This document shows, piece after piece, positions 28,401-43,400 of a stretch of 64,000 bases of DNA; position 1 is the stretch's first letter, and each line of letters opens with the position of its first letter. Below the pieces are notes generated by a model, which was not told the DNA's origin, did not search any database, and was given only the letters and a program-made list of their open reading frames with translations. Source of the DNA: Pomphorhynchus laevis (lineage: Eukaryota; Acanthocephala; Palaeacanthocephala; Echinorhynchida; Pomphorhynchidae); NCBI GenBank assembly GCA_012934845.2, contig WNNJ02002785.1:248001-312000 (forward strand), given 5' to 3'. A program made the position numbers and the translations under genes.

Positions 28401-31400
28401 GAACCATTGGAAGACACAGCATTGGCTAAATAGTTGGCCGCAAGGGTGTTCGGACACGTAAAATCCCATACCAGATAATTTTGCTTGCAATATTTTACAA
28501 AATATTAATTCATAATAGAAAAATGATTAAATTACTTGATAAAGTTTTTTGTAACAGTATAATATCCTGCAATTAAATAACTAATGGAATTAAATTGTAA
28601 ATCCTACCCGTGCAGAAAGTGTGTCAAATAGTACTTGAAATAGCATGATAGTTATTAATTTTTCATTCTCGCTCGCAGAATTGCTGCCATAATAAAGCCT
28701 TAACCGATGATACCATCGACTTAAAATCTAGATCAAATGGCAAACATTAAAAATAACATATTTACCAGACAATAACACCTTTAGCGTAACAATTACACTG
28801 TCACTCATTGTATGTATATCTTCTATTATAATGTTAAACAGGCTATTCATAAATGACGGATTTAGGTAGCTAAAACAATAATTTAAATTTAAACATTATG
28901 ATTTTATAAACTGTTTTTTTTTGTAACAAAGCATAAATTGAAACATAAAATGTAATAGAAATTGTTTGTTAAGGAATATGCGAATATGTAAGGAAATTTG
29001 TTAAGGAATATGCGATCTAAGGCATTATGTATATTAACCATAACATTAACCATAATGAACTGGTTTTAAAAACTTAGTTACAAAAACTAAGTTTTTTGTA
29101 ACAAAGAATATATTATATTTGACAAATAATAAATGTAATTAACAAATAATGTAATTTCGGCATAAAACTTTGCAATTACAAAATTAAATTATTAAATTAA
29201 TAATTATTAATAATTATTGATAATTTATTACAAAAAATAATAAACAAATTGTTTGTGTGATATGCATAATATGATATGATTTAATATGATATGATATGAT
29301 TTATATGCGATCTAGATGTTAATTATTATCCATTAATTTAAATAATAAAGTTAAGTAAGATAAGCAAGAAAATAATGAGATTATAATTAAAATAATAAAG
29401 ATTATAATTAAAAGAAGAAGATACTAATAGGTATAATAATGAAGATAATATAATAAAGATAATTATGAATAGAAAAAGATAAGATATTACAAATAAAATA
29501 TAACGTGACTAAAATAAAATGTGACAATTTTAGTAAGGCATTAAAATTTTGCTTAATGTAAAATAGAATATTATGTTTTTAATATAATAAAATAGAATAA
29601 TAAAATATATTTTTAGGTGACTAATATGCATTTTAGTTATTTTCTGTTTATAATAGTGATAAAAAATAACACAGTATAAAAATAAAAAATAAAAATAGGA
29701 AAATAGGAAATATTACTTTAAATTTTAACTTTAAATATTTTTAATATTACAGATATTTTTAAAAATAGGAAATAGTAAAAAAAGTCTACAAAGTTCAAAT
29801 TCGTAAACCTGAATCATTGATAACCTGATTTATTGATAACACCGCAATTGATAGCATCGCAAGTAAACAAATAAAGTAATCAACCGAAATATAAGCCTTC
29901 AGTTATATGAAACTCTCATGTATAAAACTAAAGTAACTGAAATTTTATTAATTTTTCAATACGAATTAATCGTATTCTACAGTAGCTGATGTATCGATTA
30001 AATATATGATGTTAAATATTGCGACAAGGATTTTGTATAGAACCGGTAAAAAACGAAATTTATTTATACTCAAAAATTTGTTTACCAAATCTAAAACACA
30101 AAAGTAATCAACACAAAACAAATGTTCATCGTTAACAAATATATAGCTTTTTGTTTAGTTGTTGATCAGTCATTAGCTGACAAATTCAATATGTTCTTTA
30201 TTTTTTCTTTTTAAATTATATTTTATGCTTCTTTCTAAAATAACTGTTCTTATCATATGGTCTGGAAAATCACGCAAAAAAATTAACAATCCCATCATTT
30301 GTTGTTCTACTACGTCTAACATCAGCTCTTCTGTTGTTTGCAAGTTGATTCATTTGGCGCCCTAACTCGCCTATGTATTGCTTGTTACATGTATAACAAG
30401 AACATAGATATACAACCTTTTTAGATTTGTACTTATCTCGCCCCTTTACCTTATAGCGCGAGTCAGTAATTTTAATGATAAATTGACTACATTCGTCTAT
30501 ATAAACGCAACATTTGCATCGTTTCATGATATGCTTTTTTGCAAGCTATTTGAAGTATTCACATTAGATGACAATATTGTGTTAATGTTGCGTGCAGTTC
30601 GGAATCTTACTAACGGTATTATATAATGATGAAGTTGTATTAGCGCTGTATTTATATTTTTCGTATTTTGTACAGAGCATTGTGGTATTCGCATTTTACA
30701 TTTAGTTCTTTCTTTTTCCTTTACTTTTTTCTAAATCAATTATAGCCTTTTGGTGTTCTTCACGTGATTGATCTGAGTTTTTATTTGTCTGTGTTTATAT
30801 TCTTGATGGTATATATGAACACACCAGCAAACTTCCTATATAATTTTGTCTGGTAATTGCTGTTTTAATCTTTGTAAATATCTATATCCAAATAGTGTAT
30901 TTTATAGATACTACTTATAGTTCATGTGAAATTCAATTCACTTTTCTTATTTAATTTTGCCAAGAAGTCTATGAGGATCCCATATAATTTTTTTACCTTG
31001 ATATGGATGAATGCAGCCAATTTATCATTAAAGTGAATTTTATATGATTCCATATAAAGAATATGTTATCGACATATCTTAACTACACTGTAGGGTTTTG
31101 GGTACATTCATTATACATTCTTTATATGGGATAAAATTCTTCATATTCTTTATATGGGACTTCATTCTTTATATATCAAGGTAAAAAATTTTATATGGGA
31201 TCATCATAGACTTCTTGACAAAATTAAATAAGAAAAGTGAATTGAATAAGTAATATCGATAAAATACACTATTTGGATATAGATATTTACAAAGATTAAA
31301 ACAGCAATTACCAGACAAAATTATATAGGAAGTTTGCTGGTGTGTTCATATATACCATCAAGAATATAAACACAGACAAATAAAAACTCAGATCAATCAC

Positions 31401-34400
31401 GTGAAGAACACCAAAAGGCTATAATTGATTTAGAAAAAAGTAAAGGTAAAAAGAAAGAACTAAATGTAAAATGCGAATACCACAATGCTCTGTACAAAAT
31501 ACGAAAAATATAAATACAACGCTAATACAACTTCATCATTATATAATTTAATGTGAATACTTCAAATAGCTTGCAAAAAGAAAGATCATGAAACGATACA
31601 CGATGCAAATGTTGCGTTGATATAGACGAATGCAGTCAATTTATCATTAAAATTACTGACTCGCGCTATAAGGTAAAGGGACAAGACAACTACAAATCTA
31701 AAAAGGTTGTATATATATGTTCTTATATATAGTCAGTATAAAATTACTGACTCGCGCTATTTGGTAAAGGGACAAGACAACTACACATCTAAAAAGATGT
31801 ATATCTATGTTCTTATATATATCGAAAGACACATGTCTTCCCGGATCTGTATTTCGTGCTCCCTTATTTATATATCGCAATAATACTTGAAAACAAGAAT
31901 AACGTGCACTTTTTATTTTACATGTTTTTGGAATATTGTTCTTTATCAAAACACACTACAACATGACTTCATTAAAACACACTACATGGTTGTTGTGTGT
32001 TTTGACAATCCCGAGGATGCCGAGAGTATCAATCAATTTCAGATATATATTGTTTTCGTTTGAAAAGTGCAGATTATTTATGTTTTCAATTATTATTGCG
32101 ATATATATAAAATGAATCTCGAAAGATATATCCGGGAAGCCAGTTCTCACTGGCTTCCCGGATGTAGTATGTACAATAGCAAATCTTACATGTAAGAAGA
32201 TAAATTACGAAATCATACCTTGTTAAAACTACAAGAAATTCCATAAGCTGATCACGCTGAATTTTCGTCAACGCTTTACATCTGGCAAATCTGTATACCA
32301 TTTGAAGTGTTTGGTCTATAACGTTGCTATATTTTTCCGTATTGTTAAAATAATTTGAGTACTTTGTCAATATAGTCATGACCGAATTACATATATATCG
32401 ATTTAGTGCTAATGCAAAATTGCTATCTCCTTTGTTTCGCTAAATTTCCAATATAATGTTAGCAATAATTACAGTAAGTAATTAGAGTGATCATAATCGA
32501 TTAAATGACCGAAGGAATCATGAACTGATTCATATTTTATTCATACTAATCAGTGTTTCCTCAAATAATTAATTTTTTATAACTTTTTATAATTCTTACT
32601 AATTAAGTAACATATATACGGACTTTTGTAAACCGAAATAATATAAAATAATCATTATTTATTCAATGTTGCACATTAGTAATTATTATCCGCATATACG
32701 TTGACAGTGCAATTTATGGCAGTAGTTTTCTTAGATAGACAGTGTGACTGCAAGTACACCTCAACTATACGTTATGGTATATATACCCCAACGTTGGGGT
32801 ATATATACGTTGGGGTATTTATATATAGTTGTGACTACCCCAACTATACGTTTCAGTGAGGTTGGAGTAGGTCTGATGTGAACTTCTCGCATGTAGTACG
32901 GCTATTAATGCTCCCTCTGCTACCTCACAGTGATGGGAATAAAATAATAATAATAAAATAATATTAAAAATGATATTATTAATGTATATTATAATATATA
33001 AATATTTTATTTTAATTAAAAATATATTTAAATAGATATTATATTTATTTAAATCAACAAAATATTTATCTTTTTTATATCCCTCAGAAACATGTGTGCA
33101 AATAAATAAATATGTGAGTTATATTTATATATCAAATATATATATTTTATTATAATTTTTTAAAACAATATTTTTTTACCAATTTACATTGTTAGTTACC
33201 TTTAAGTTTTCTATAATTGTCCGATTCTTAATTATCTAATATCCTCTAAGGTCGATCTCGAACCTAGAGATAGTATAAATTAGCTGTGATCTTAAAATTT
33301 ATTCTGAATGACAAATTGAAGTGTCCACTTGAATCCACTATCCGATTTTATTAGGTATCTACTTGAGTATCGCAAACATATTGATGAAATTTTTTATATT
33401 TTTTAAAACAAGTTGAAGGCTTAATTTTCTGAGATGTTCGAAGCATCCTGTATCATCTATATTCAAACGTAAAAGTGTGAGTTGCTTTGAAAAGGTACTT
33501 GTTTTTATCCGATATCAACATTCATGGTACTCATCACCTTAACATGGGTATAAGTGAGCAAAAGTGTTCTATATTTGCACATCTATTGCGTTCGCACAGG
33601 TCGTTTAAAGTATAGCCCCTACTTAAGATGTCTAATTGAACGTTAAGATCACGGGAAGTCGTGTTTTCTCCGAATTCCACATCTATAGATATAGGTGGTG
33701 AAATTTGCTCTTTTGTAACATTCGCGCAGTCGTCTCTTAACATATGTAATATGCAATGCCACGATTCAAAATTGTAAAAGCGGATATTCTGCATGAGTTG
33801 CCAAGCCATTTTGTATTCCACAAACAATGATTGACAAAACCATTAGATCCAAACAAAACCTGACGCCTAGAGCATTCTGAAATTCTCTGGGTGAAACTAA
33901 AATATAATTTTAAAATTGTAAAAGCGGATATTCTGCATGAGTTGCCAAGCCATTTTGTATTCCACAAGCAACGATTGACAAAACCATTAGATCCAAACAA
34001 AACCTGACGCCTAGAGCATTCTGAAATTCTCTGGGTGAAACTAAAATATAATTTTAAAATTGTTCTTTTCGACGAGCATTATGAGGAAAACTTTGTTGAC
34101 TGCTTTAATGATAAAGCAAAGTAGCCTTGTATCTAAATATTAAGCCTTGTACTTAATATTTTAATACGATCTTTCTCTGCAGTCTTTTTTTCGCATGTTC
34201 ATATATCTTGTTGTTTGATGTTTTACTGTCTGAGGTAGTTTCCACTTAATCGTGAGTTAAAACATTCAAACATTCTTCGTGAAATTTTGTATTTATTTTG
34301 TGTAAAAAGGAATTGAAAAGACAAATACCAAGTCAGCAATGTCGTTGTAGTAAACACATCGCACTCCGTTACGCTATAAATTTCTGCTCAACAATAGTGG

Positions 34401-37400
34401 TGTCAATGATCTCAAACCGCATCCATTCGTACTGACTGGTTCGAGACAACTAGGTTCATCTGAATTGATGCGCTTGAACAACGGCCGCTAATGCGAAATA
34501 TGGACCAAATGTTGTAATCTCTGTCAGACGCTCTGTTATCTGAGTCCATATCTCTACATTTTGTTTTATACGGAAACATAAAATGTTAAAATTAAAAATT
34601 TTATTTGATAGCCTTTCACATAGTTTATTCATAATATGAAATTTTACCGATTGTTGAAATGTAGCAAATATTAGATTTAAAAAATGAAAATTAGTATGTA
34701 ATACTTGAAATGTTAAATACTGAAAATTTATTAAATTATTAAATATCAAATAATTAAAATTAAAATTTCAAATATTTGCATGTAAATATATATAAATACA
34801 ATGTAAATAAATATATATAATATATAAACTAATTAATTTAATATTAATTTATTTTTTTCGTATATCACAGACATTAAAATCTCTATGTAATAAAAAATAA
34901 ATTTCATTCGATCCAATACATTTGAGCAAATTTAATTTCAGAATAATATATTACATTATGCAATTGCTAGTTTATATTAATAATTCTCAAATACTATGTT
35001 TCATATCTTAAATTAAGCTTTGAAGAAAGTTATAATATGCATACGCTTTATTAAATACTTTATATAATAATTGCTCAAAGGATACTTACGATATCCAGAA
35101 GAATCGCGTATCGAATATCAGGTAAGAATGCTCCGTCAAGTAATTTAAATAAACATGCTTGATCGGAAATGCCATACACCCGTTCAAGGAAAAACATCAC
35201 ACACATTTTCTGTTCCGGTAATATACCTGGAGGCATTTCGGTTTCTAAACGATACAAATATAATAACTATCACAACTTATAGTTTCTGCAAACCTGATAT
35301 TATAACGCAAAATCTTGCTGCCAGTACTCCCTTGAGATCTTCAATTGAAACAAGACTCTTTAAAATTGATCGCGCTTTCAAGGCTGATGGCTTTCCCATT
35401 CTGACAGCTTCCTCTGAGGGTGAACATGTTCCTAATAGTTGAACTAAGGTGCAGTAAAAAGTAATCTCAGCATTGCCGAGATCTATGTAGTCCTCACTTA
35501 ATGGTGATGGTCCAGAACCTTGTCTGTAAATGAAATTATAATGCAAATATTATAAACGATTTTTAAACCTTGATTCTACATTCCAACATTCATACTGCAC
35601 AAATTGTTCATAGTTATCATAAATCATATTGTCATCCATATTTTGCATAACATAATTCATTACTGAGAGTTCAATTCCTTCGTTAATTGCTTGTAATAAT
35701 CCACCACCTTCTCCCCGCAAAGCAGGTCCAAGACAATCCGGTCTTCTTATCAGTAAACGTATAACGAGATCGGCGTTCTCTTCAACAGTGTCACCTATAA
35801 TTTGAAAATTATTTATGATTTCATCCAGATAAACAAATAACACACCATTAACCCAAACACAAAATTTAAGAAAATCAAGAAATCGTTCGCCTTCAACTGG
35901 ATCCCATCCGATGTCTTGATAACCCTTAGAGCACAATTCTTCATTTCGTGTAGTACCACATCTCGATAGATATAGAGCAATTCTCTCTAAATGGTTTTCA
36001 CGAAGCGCAAGAGCCAATTCATTATTATCCATCAAAGAAGCGCACGCTACATCCAAAGGGCATTGGCCTCGTAATGAAGGTCTCGCTGACAACAAAATTT
36101 ACAAATTATCACTTGACAAAGCTTACAAAAGTTTAAAACGAATTTAAAAATAATTGTGATAATTGAAATTTTGATGGATATTTTTGCACGTTGATTTAAT
36201 CTTATCTATAAGCAAACAGAAATACAATACTTTTAGTATTGGCGGACCACGTTAGCTACTGATCCAATACCTTTATTTTACGTTTTGGTGCTTTTAATGT
36301 TGGCTGACGATCACTCGACTCGTCTGCTTATATTGGCATTTAGATATAATTTAAGTCTTTCGTTTTACATTTTGAAAATTTAATAAAATCAAATTAAATC
36401 ATTAATTAAATTAAATTAAATCAGAGTTGGTAGGAGAAGGTTCTACCTTCAATTTGAAAACCAAAATATTTTTTATAATTAATACTATTATCAAACTAGT
36501 CATCTATAGTTTGCTCCCTCATTTTAAGTTGATATACCTGTGCAGGCATTGCTGCAATTAAAATTTGATCATTATTTTTATTCTGCAAGCCACTTTACCC
36601 ATCTTTATAAGTAAACAGCAGTACGCTACATTTCAGTATTGGTGGACCTCATCAGCTACTGATCCAATACAGACGTTTACGTTTCTAGGTCCACCTAGAC
36701 CTTGAAATGAGGTCCTTGTGATCTAACTGATGAGATCCACCTATACTGAAATGTAGCATATGCTATTGCCTTTAAGCAACGTGCAGTGTCATCAAAACTT
36801 CAATAGTAACAAGACTGCACAATTATATCAACTTATAAAAGATTAAAATTTTTAAGACAGTAGTTTTAAACTTTGGGTCTGACCACCAACATAGTTGCGG
36901 TATTATTTATAAGAGTTTGCCAGCACGATTTACACAAGAATAAGTCATATAAAGCTATAATCACATTAGTGATCATATATAACGCGATTTTCGAAACAAA
37001 ATATGAATTTGAAAATGAATAAAATGTATTTCAAAATAATATTCTTATGTTGAATTATATTATAACTAAAGTTGCATAGATGCTCAAATTTTTTTAGTGT
37101 GTATGTCGATTTTAAGTTTAAATGTGTATAATTATAATTTTAATCGTTTTGTATTTTACTTTAATGTAACAACTATATAAACCAGATTGATTTTGAAGCT
37201 GCAATTAAATGTCAACACATATTCCTTGCTGCTTGATCTATTTGCGGTAACTTTCGATGGAGAATGTCAGCTTATGCGCATAAGATTCATCGTACATTAT
37301 CTGGTTTGTGTAAATGAATAACTTAGCTTTAATTCACTAATTCAAATTAATTGGAATAAGACGCACCAAATTAATAGATTTTATTATCGACTCTTTATTT

Positions 37401-40400
37401 TGGCATTTTTTATTTTAAAGCATAATCATTGAAATACAAATTATTTCCAATTTTTATCAATTGCAGGTTCGGCTAATACAATATAGAATCATCAAGGGTA
37501 ATGATCATCACAGCACGTTCTCAGCACATTCATGATCATATTAAACATGATCGAATTATTTTCATGTAACATGTAAAACAATAAGTTTTTTACTTGAAGC
37601 AAATTCTTTTAAGTTCTTTTACTTTAGTTATATTATTTAATTATAATACCAGTAAATTTGAAAATACTAGTAATTTGCATCATCAGATAACAAACATTGG
37701 AAACAAACCGTTGTATCGCTGTTAAAAATAATATTGCGCCATAAATATATAAAAATAAATCCATAATGATAACTAATAACTTAATAATTCAAAATTATAA
37801 TATTTATTATCATTCTGGATTATTTAGAAAAAACAGTAATTTTACGTACATAGTAACATTAAACTATTATCCAAAAGAAATCCCAAATGCTCGAACATTG
37901 CTCTTTGATTCATTGCACTTGTGCGGCAATAATAACTAAGTAGTTTACAGCATGTAATAATAAGTGCTACTTTGTCAACCTTCAGAAATAGAGCATAAAA
38001 TAAATTACTAAGATAAACTCTAAAATAAATTACTGATTCACATGAAGCAATCGTAGGGGAGTAAGTAATATTGTCATCTAACTTTTCAGAATTTATTTGA
38101 TCCTGTTCTTGTTTTTGTCTATTCAATCTGTCTACCATTATTTCCAAAACCGTCTCATGTATAGAAAGCATCCGAATGAGATCAGGATGTTGAAAAAATA
38201 TGCGGTTGTCCATAATATTACTTAAATAACAAATCAATCATCAGTTTTAGTTTTGAATCCATATTACTCAATAGAATAAATTATTATGACATACATATTA
38301 TTATATACTAAAGAATTATAAAATTATAATTGCTTGTAAAATTATAGAACAAATATAATAAAGTTATTCCCTTTCGCATTGTACTATCTTAATCATTTTT
38401 AATCTTTATAAATGGAAATTAATTAAAAATAAATTATAATCAATCATTAGAATTATTGGCTTACTCAACAAAGTTTTGGAAAGTTAATTATAAAATCTTT
38501 TATTGACATTTTTCAGAATTTTCTAGTATTTTTCAGTCTTTTACGAAAATGCAATTGATGCGACAAGTGTAATTAGATCTTAATTACACTGTGCAATGCA
38601 TTTTACAATGTGAAAATGCAATTAAATGTATCGCTTTATCCTCATTCGGGTATTTTTACGATTTTTTAAGTTTCATAGAGGCACATATTTTTAGATTCAA
38701 TTTTAACAAAGTTTCATTTCAACTAGTCACTAAGTTCCTATTAATTTTTGTATTTGCGACTGATAATGTATTTGGGACTGTCTTAAAACAAGGCATACTT
38801 TGTCACAGTATACATAAATGTTCACTCAAAAACCTCTGTTTTGCAAAGTAAAATATGTCTTAATTATCTTGAAATAAATTTTAATTATGTCGAAGCTATT
38901 ACGCCAAAATTTAATTTTTTAATCCGTTATTAATGTATAATGTTTTATTTAACTGTTTATTTCAATTTTACCTTTAAAACGAAGTAGGATATTAGAATGT
39001 AATATCAAATTGAAATGGAATGTTCCAAGAGCATAATACATTGTAAAATCAATGGAGTATTTAGACTAAATAAAATATTAAGCCTAACGATCACAACAAT
39101 TCTAAAATTTACCGTAGAAGAATGTTTCAGTAAGACGGTGCCATTTATTGGGGTACAAATATTTGTAATTGATAAGTGTTTACATACGAGAATCCATCTG
39201 AAATCTACTTGGAAACCTGTGTGCATGCATGCAACGAGTAAGCACCAGCTTACATAAAGAGGAATGTGGTTGCAAATGTAGTGTTGAGAGCAAATAAGAT
39301 TTGTTCTCGACACGTAGACTTTCTAGGAACATACGTCCAATTACGTAAAGATTTGATGGCACGAGGATATAGCTTTACTCAAGTAGAAAATCTAGCTGAA
39401 AGATATTTAAATGTATTAAGAGAAGACATAATGAAAGGCAAGCCCAAAGTGACCAAAACTGGCGTAAACGTTATCGTATTTAATGGCATCCAAAATTCAG
39501 ACAACTTGATAGAGATTTAAAATTGGCCCCTACTGAGGCCAAGCACATTTGTTTAGAATATCAGTCTAATCTTAAGATCATTTTCAAAATGCCTCAAAAA
39601 TTCGATTCATAGTTAGTAGTTCAAGATTAATGACAGATAGTACGACTCCCATGATGTCAATTCCGTGTGCTGACAGACGTTGCAGTGATATGGACACAAA
39701 GGCATAATTTTACAGCTCAACGATGAATTCACAATTTGATATAAAAAGGATTAATAACTGAGAAACAAGTGAACTTGTTTACGTCCTGACCTGCAAAAAA
39801 TGTAGTGTCCAATATGCTGGTGAAACTAATCTCGCGGTGAGTAGAATAAACAATCTCCGACGCTCTTAAATAAAATCTGGAAAAATCAATAGTGATATGG
39901 CAGTAGAACATATATTAATAAACATATCTCACAGTTTCTCCATACCAGTCATCGAAAATCAGCTAAAGGATGATACTAAAAGAAAATAAAGAGCGCTATT
40001 TTGGACTGTCTAACTTATGCCTACACTGGTAGGTCCAAAATCAAAATTTAACTTATCGCTTCTAAAATCGTCATGACGTCATATGTTGTAATATGCAGTT
40101 AGATTCTTCCAGAATTTTAGTATAAATATTATCAGATGCACAACGTATTTTTGCTGGAGTGCGTTTTGATAAAGGACAGTAGTTCGAAACATATAAAATA
40201 AGAATTCCAGATTATTCCTGTTTTCAATTATTATTGCGATATATATAATATTATAAAATATATATTATAATAAATATAATTATATGTATTATAATATATT
40301 TAATATTATATATAATATATAATATTTGCTCACAAAAGCAGTCGAAACGCACCCTAACCACTTCATCCGACTTACAATGACTGCTGGGTGGTTAGGAACG

Positions 40401-43400
40401 TCTCGAAGTGATACATTAGACTGATGGAGCTGATAATCGAAGTCTAGTTATTTAGCAGCAAATATGGCTTAAAAATCTATCGTTGCCAGTTTTGGCTCCT
40501 GGACAACAGTTTCGAGCTATTTTTCGCACTAAGAATATATATACTTGTGTCAGTGTGTGTTAAGTGACTAATGGATGAGTATAATGTTCACGCTACTGAT
40601 GAGTCCCGTAAGAACGAGCACGTATCTAGCGCTGTGTTTGCGCTCAATTAAGCATGGTTTTAGCTTATTGGATTACTGGACGCGCACGTACAGCAAATAG
40701 ATGTAGTTCGTTACCATTTTTAATCTTAAACTTTTTAAATCAATAAATATAAATTGTTTCGCTTATATATGGTGTTGCTTGGTAAACTGAACTTACTGAA
40801 TTTTGATTGACGAATTTCAATCACCATGTCACTTCTAGACGATCACTATACTATCAGTTATAGTTAAACGACAACATCAGTATATATAATAATGGCGCAC
40901 CGATGTGCTGAGTAAACAACGGTCCAGGATTTCTTCATTATACTTATGAGTGTTGCCGAGTACTCTATCATTTCGGTGATAAAATGATCGTCTAGAAGTT
41001 ACATGGTGATTAAATGGCGTTAAACAAAGTCCAGTTTACCAAGCAACACAATTTTCTATAAATACAGCATTTCGAAAGAAATGCTTTACCATTGTTTACT
41101 CAGCACATCCGTCCACCATTATTATATATTTTTTAATTTCCAGGAACTATCAGGTATAGTTAAACGACCTCACATGCTGTCGTTTAACTATACCTGAAAG
41201 TTCCTGGAAATTAAAAAAATTAAATACAGATCAGGATGGATATATTTCTAATTATCATATATATATATTAATTGTTTAATTATTGAAAGAGGAAAATCAA
41301 CAATTTATCTAAAATTATAACTTTAATTTTTCTTAGCTGCTTGATGTAACAGCCAGTGTTTGACGAAACAAACTTTTTAACATTTTGTATTTGAAAACGA
41401 AGATAAAATAAAAGCATCAATATTACCATAAGCACTCTATAACCAACGATTCTTCACTTGTTCCCATCTGAACCTCACGAATACATCGTAAAACACTAAC
41501 ATCACGTAGCATTCGCTTAATATCCAATGTGCTTTCATTTCTAACTACGTATGTGTTCTCTAGAGCTTTATCAAGCTAAAGTACAATTGAATCAAAATTT
41601 AGATAGAACCCACTCTAGATAAAAGATAAAACTTCATAACAATAACTTTAAAAATAAAGCAGTCATTTTATAATCTTCAATAACTCTTGGTAGAAATGTG
41701 TCTTCTTAATTTGTAAATGTATTCCTATTTATAAAAAATACATTTACTATGCATGGAAGTTATATTTACTTTACAACGAAAATTAAAAATATATTTACTT
41801 TACATTGAAAAAATGTTTTATTTTGTTAAATGTTTTATTTTAATAAAACATTTAAAACATTATAAATGTCAAATAAAACATTATAAATGTCAAATAAAAC
41901 ATTATAAATGTCAAATAAAGTTAAATGTTTAGAATCAGAATCAAACCATTATCATAATTTTTAAAGCTCAATGTACTTAAGATAGTTTTGGGATTATAAG
42001 CGATTATTGTTCTGGAAGATTATATTTAATACATAAATATTTTAATTATAAAAATAATTATAAATATTTTAATTATAAATATTTTAATTAGTAAATATAT
42101 CAAATGCCGCGCATTTGATAAAACTAAAATTGTAAACAAGTAGAAATATAACTTTGACAAGTACTGAATGTTAAGTAATTTTAAAGCTAAAAATACTCAT
42201 ATATTTTGTTTTAAACAACTGAATTTTCCAATTAATTAAGGTATTCAGTAAAGGTTTTCAAACTGACTAACACGAATTCAACTAGAAATTATAAAGGAAA
42301 ATTAGATCAAAAAATTTTATTTCCTGCAGTAAACATTATTGTTTTAATTTATTTCTGGGAGCTGCAAATATTAAGCAATAACTTCATTTCAGTAGATACT
42401 AATAAAACTACGCTACTTTAATAGGTAATAAATTATTTTAACAAATAGTTTCAAACAGTTTCAAATAAATAATAGATTTGAACAATATTAAATAAGCTGA
42501 TCTAACTGACCTGCTTAGAATAAATAATAAAGTGTGCTAATAATTCAAAGTCAAAGGTAAATTTTGCGTAAATAAAGTAAATTAAGTATTTAATAATACG
42601 CCATTTTCGATGGAGTATTCTTCTCGACTCAAATCACTCAACACAACATAGTCTTGCAAGGTACTAATTCCGCTCATATTGTTCGTTAAACATCTACCAG
42701 CTCGTTTTCAATCTATATCCCTCCTTCTAAAATCCCTATTTTCACCAACAACTTATTAATAATTTTTGACTCTTCTAATCGAACAATCCCATATACAGTA
42801 TCAAAAACGGCCTCACTGTCACATAAAAGACTATAGCTATCAAGTTTCGCCTTTGTGCAATCTTGTCAATTCAGATGAACTTTCTAAAGAAAGTTTTTTT
42901 AATCAACACATCGAATTATTAAGACTCTTATTAATATATAGCTGTCCTTCTTGTCTTCACATGATCACTTCGACGGTTAATAACTCGTAGTCAAAGGTAA
43001 ACTGCGCGTAAATACATTTTGCACCAACAGTGCAAGAATGCTATTTGATAAAGTATAATATTGGCATTACAAATAAAATTTGTAAAATTTCATATTGTCA
43101 ATTATATTACTCTATTAATATTGTCCATATACGCATTAAGAATTTACTTAGAACAAAAATCATGTAAAGCACTATCGATAACATACGTATATCGAAAACT
43201 TTAAAGTATATACTTACACTGCGATATCCGATTCATAAATGTTAGACTATAATCTATGATAGCCTACGCCCTAAATGTGTAATATTGTCTGATTCTTCAA
43301 TTAACTTCAAGTTATAAGATGCATGCAAATAGCGTTTCATCAAAAATGTCCTTGACATATCTCCCAAAATTCATTCAACTTCTATTGCAGCTATCATTTC

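Larger units (their letters stand above)
25645..28607. other. RyR intron with a 94-bp tandem array and a GC-rich island
   Basis: 25.65-27.3 kb is A/T-rich without supported features (a 61-aa minus frame near 25.9 kb is unsupported). 27356-28045 is the tandem array. 28150-28470 is a GC-rich island. Confidence 0.6.
28870..32218. other. RyR intron filled by an inverted pair of Penelope-like copies
   Basis: 28.87-30.2 kb is A/T-rich with a small gatat-type repeat near 29.27 kb and no gene. 30.24-32.17 kb holds two Penelope-like element copies in opposite orientation. Confidence 0.6.
32440..35089. other. RyR intron with unidentified coding remnants
   Basis: 32.70-32.93 kb is an inverted-repeat-rich patch (ccccaactatacg, cgttggggta repeated on both strands). 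33.5-34.6 kb holds unidentified minus-strand coding-like pieces. 34.6-35.08 kb is A/T-rich without features. Confidence 0.5.
38221..41426. other. RyR intron with a Penelope-like fossil and fold-backs
   Basis: 38.22-39.0 kb is A/T-rich; an 86-aa plus frame at 38591-38851 is not recognised. 39.0-40.65 kb is a Penelope-like fossil with a hammerhead-like motif. 40.77-41.22 kb is fold-back DNA. Confidence 0.6.

Noticed and set aside
32086-32379. Open frame continuing past exon 21 as coding
   Set aside because: RyR similarity stops exactly at the gtatga donor; the rest reads through the Penelope-like 3' end.
36611-36765. Hammerhead-like CTGATGAG ... CTGAAATG in the small fold-back
   Set aside because: No stem II beyond two base pairs and no stem III or cleavage triplet.
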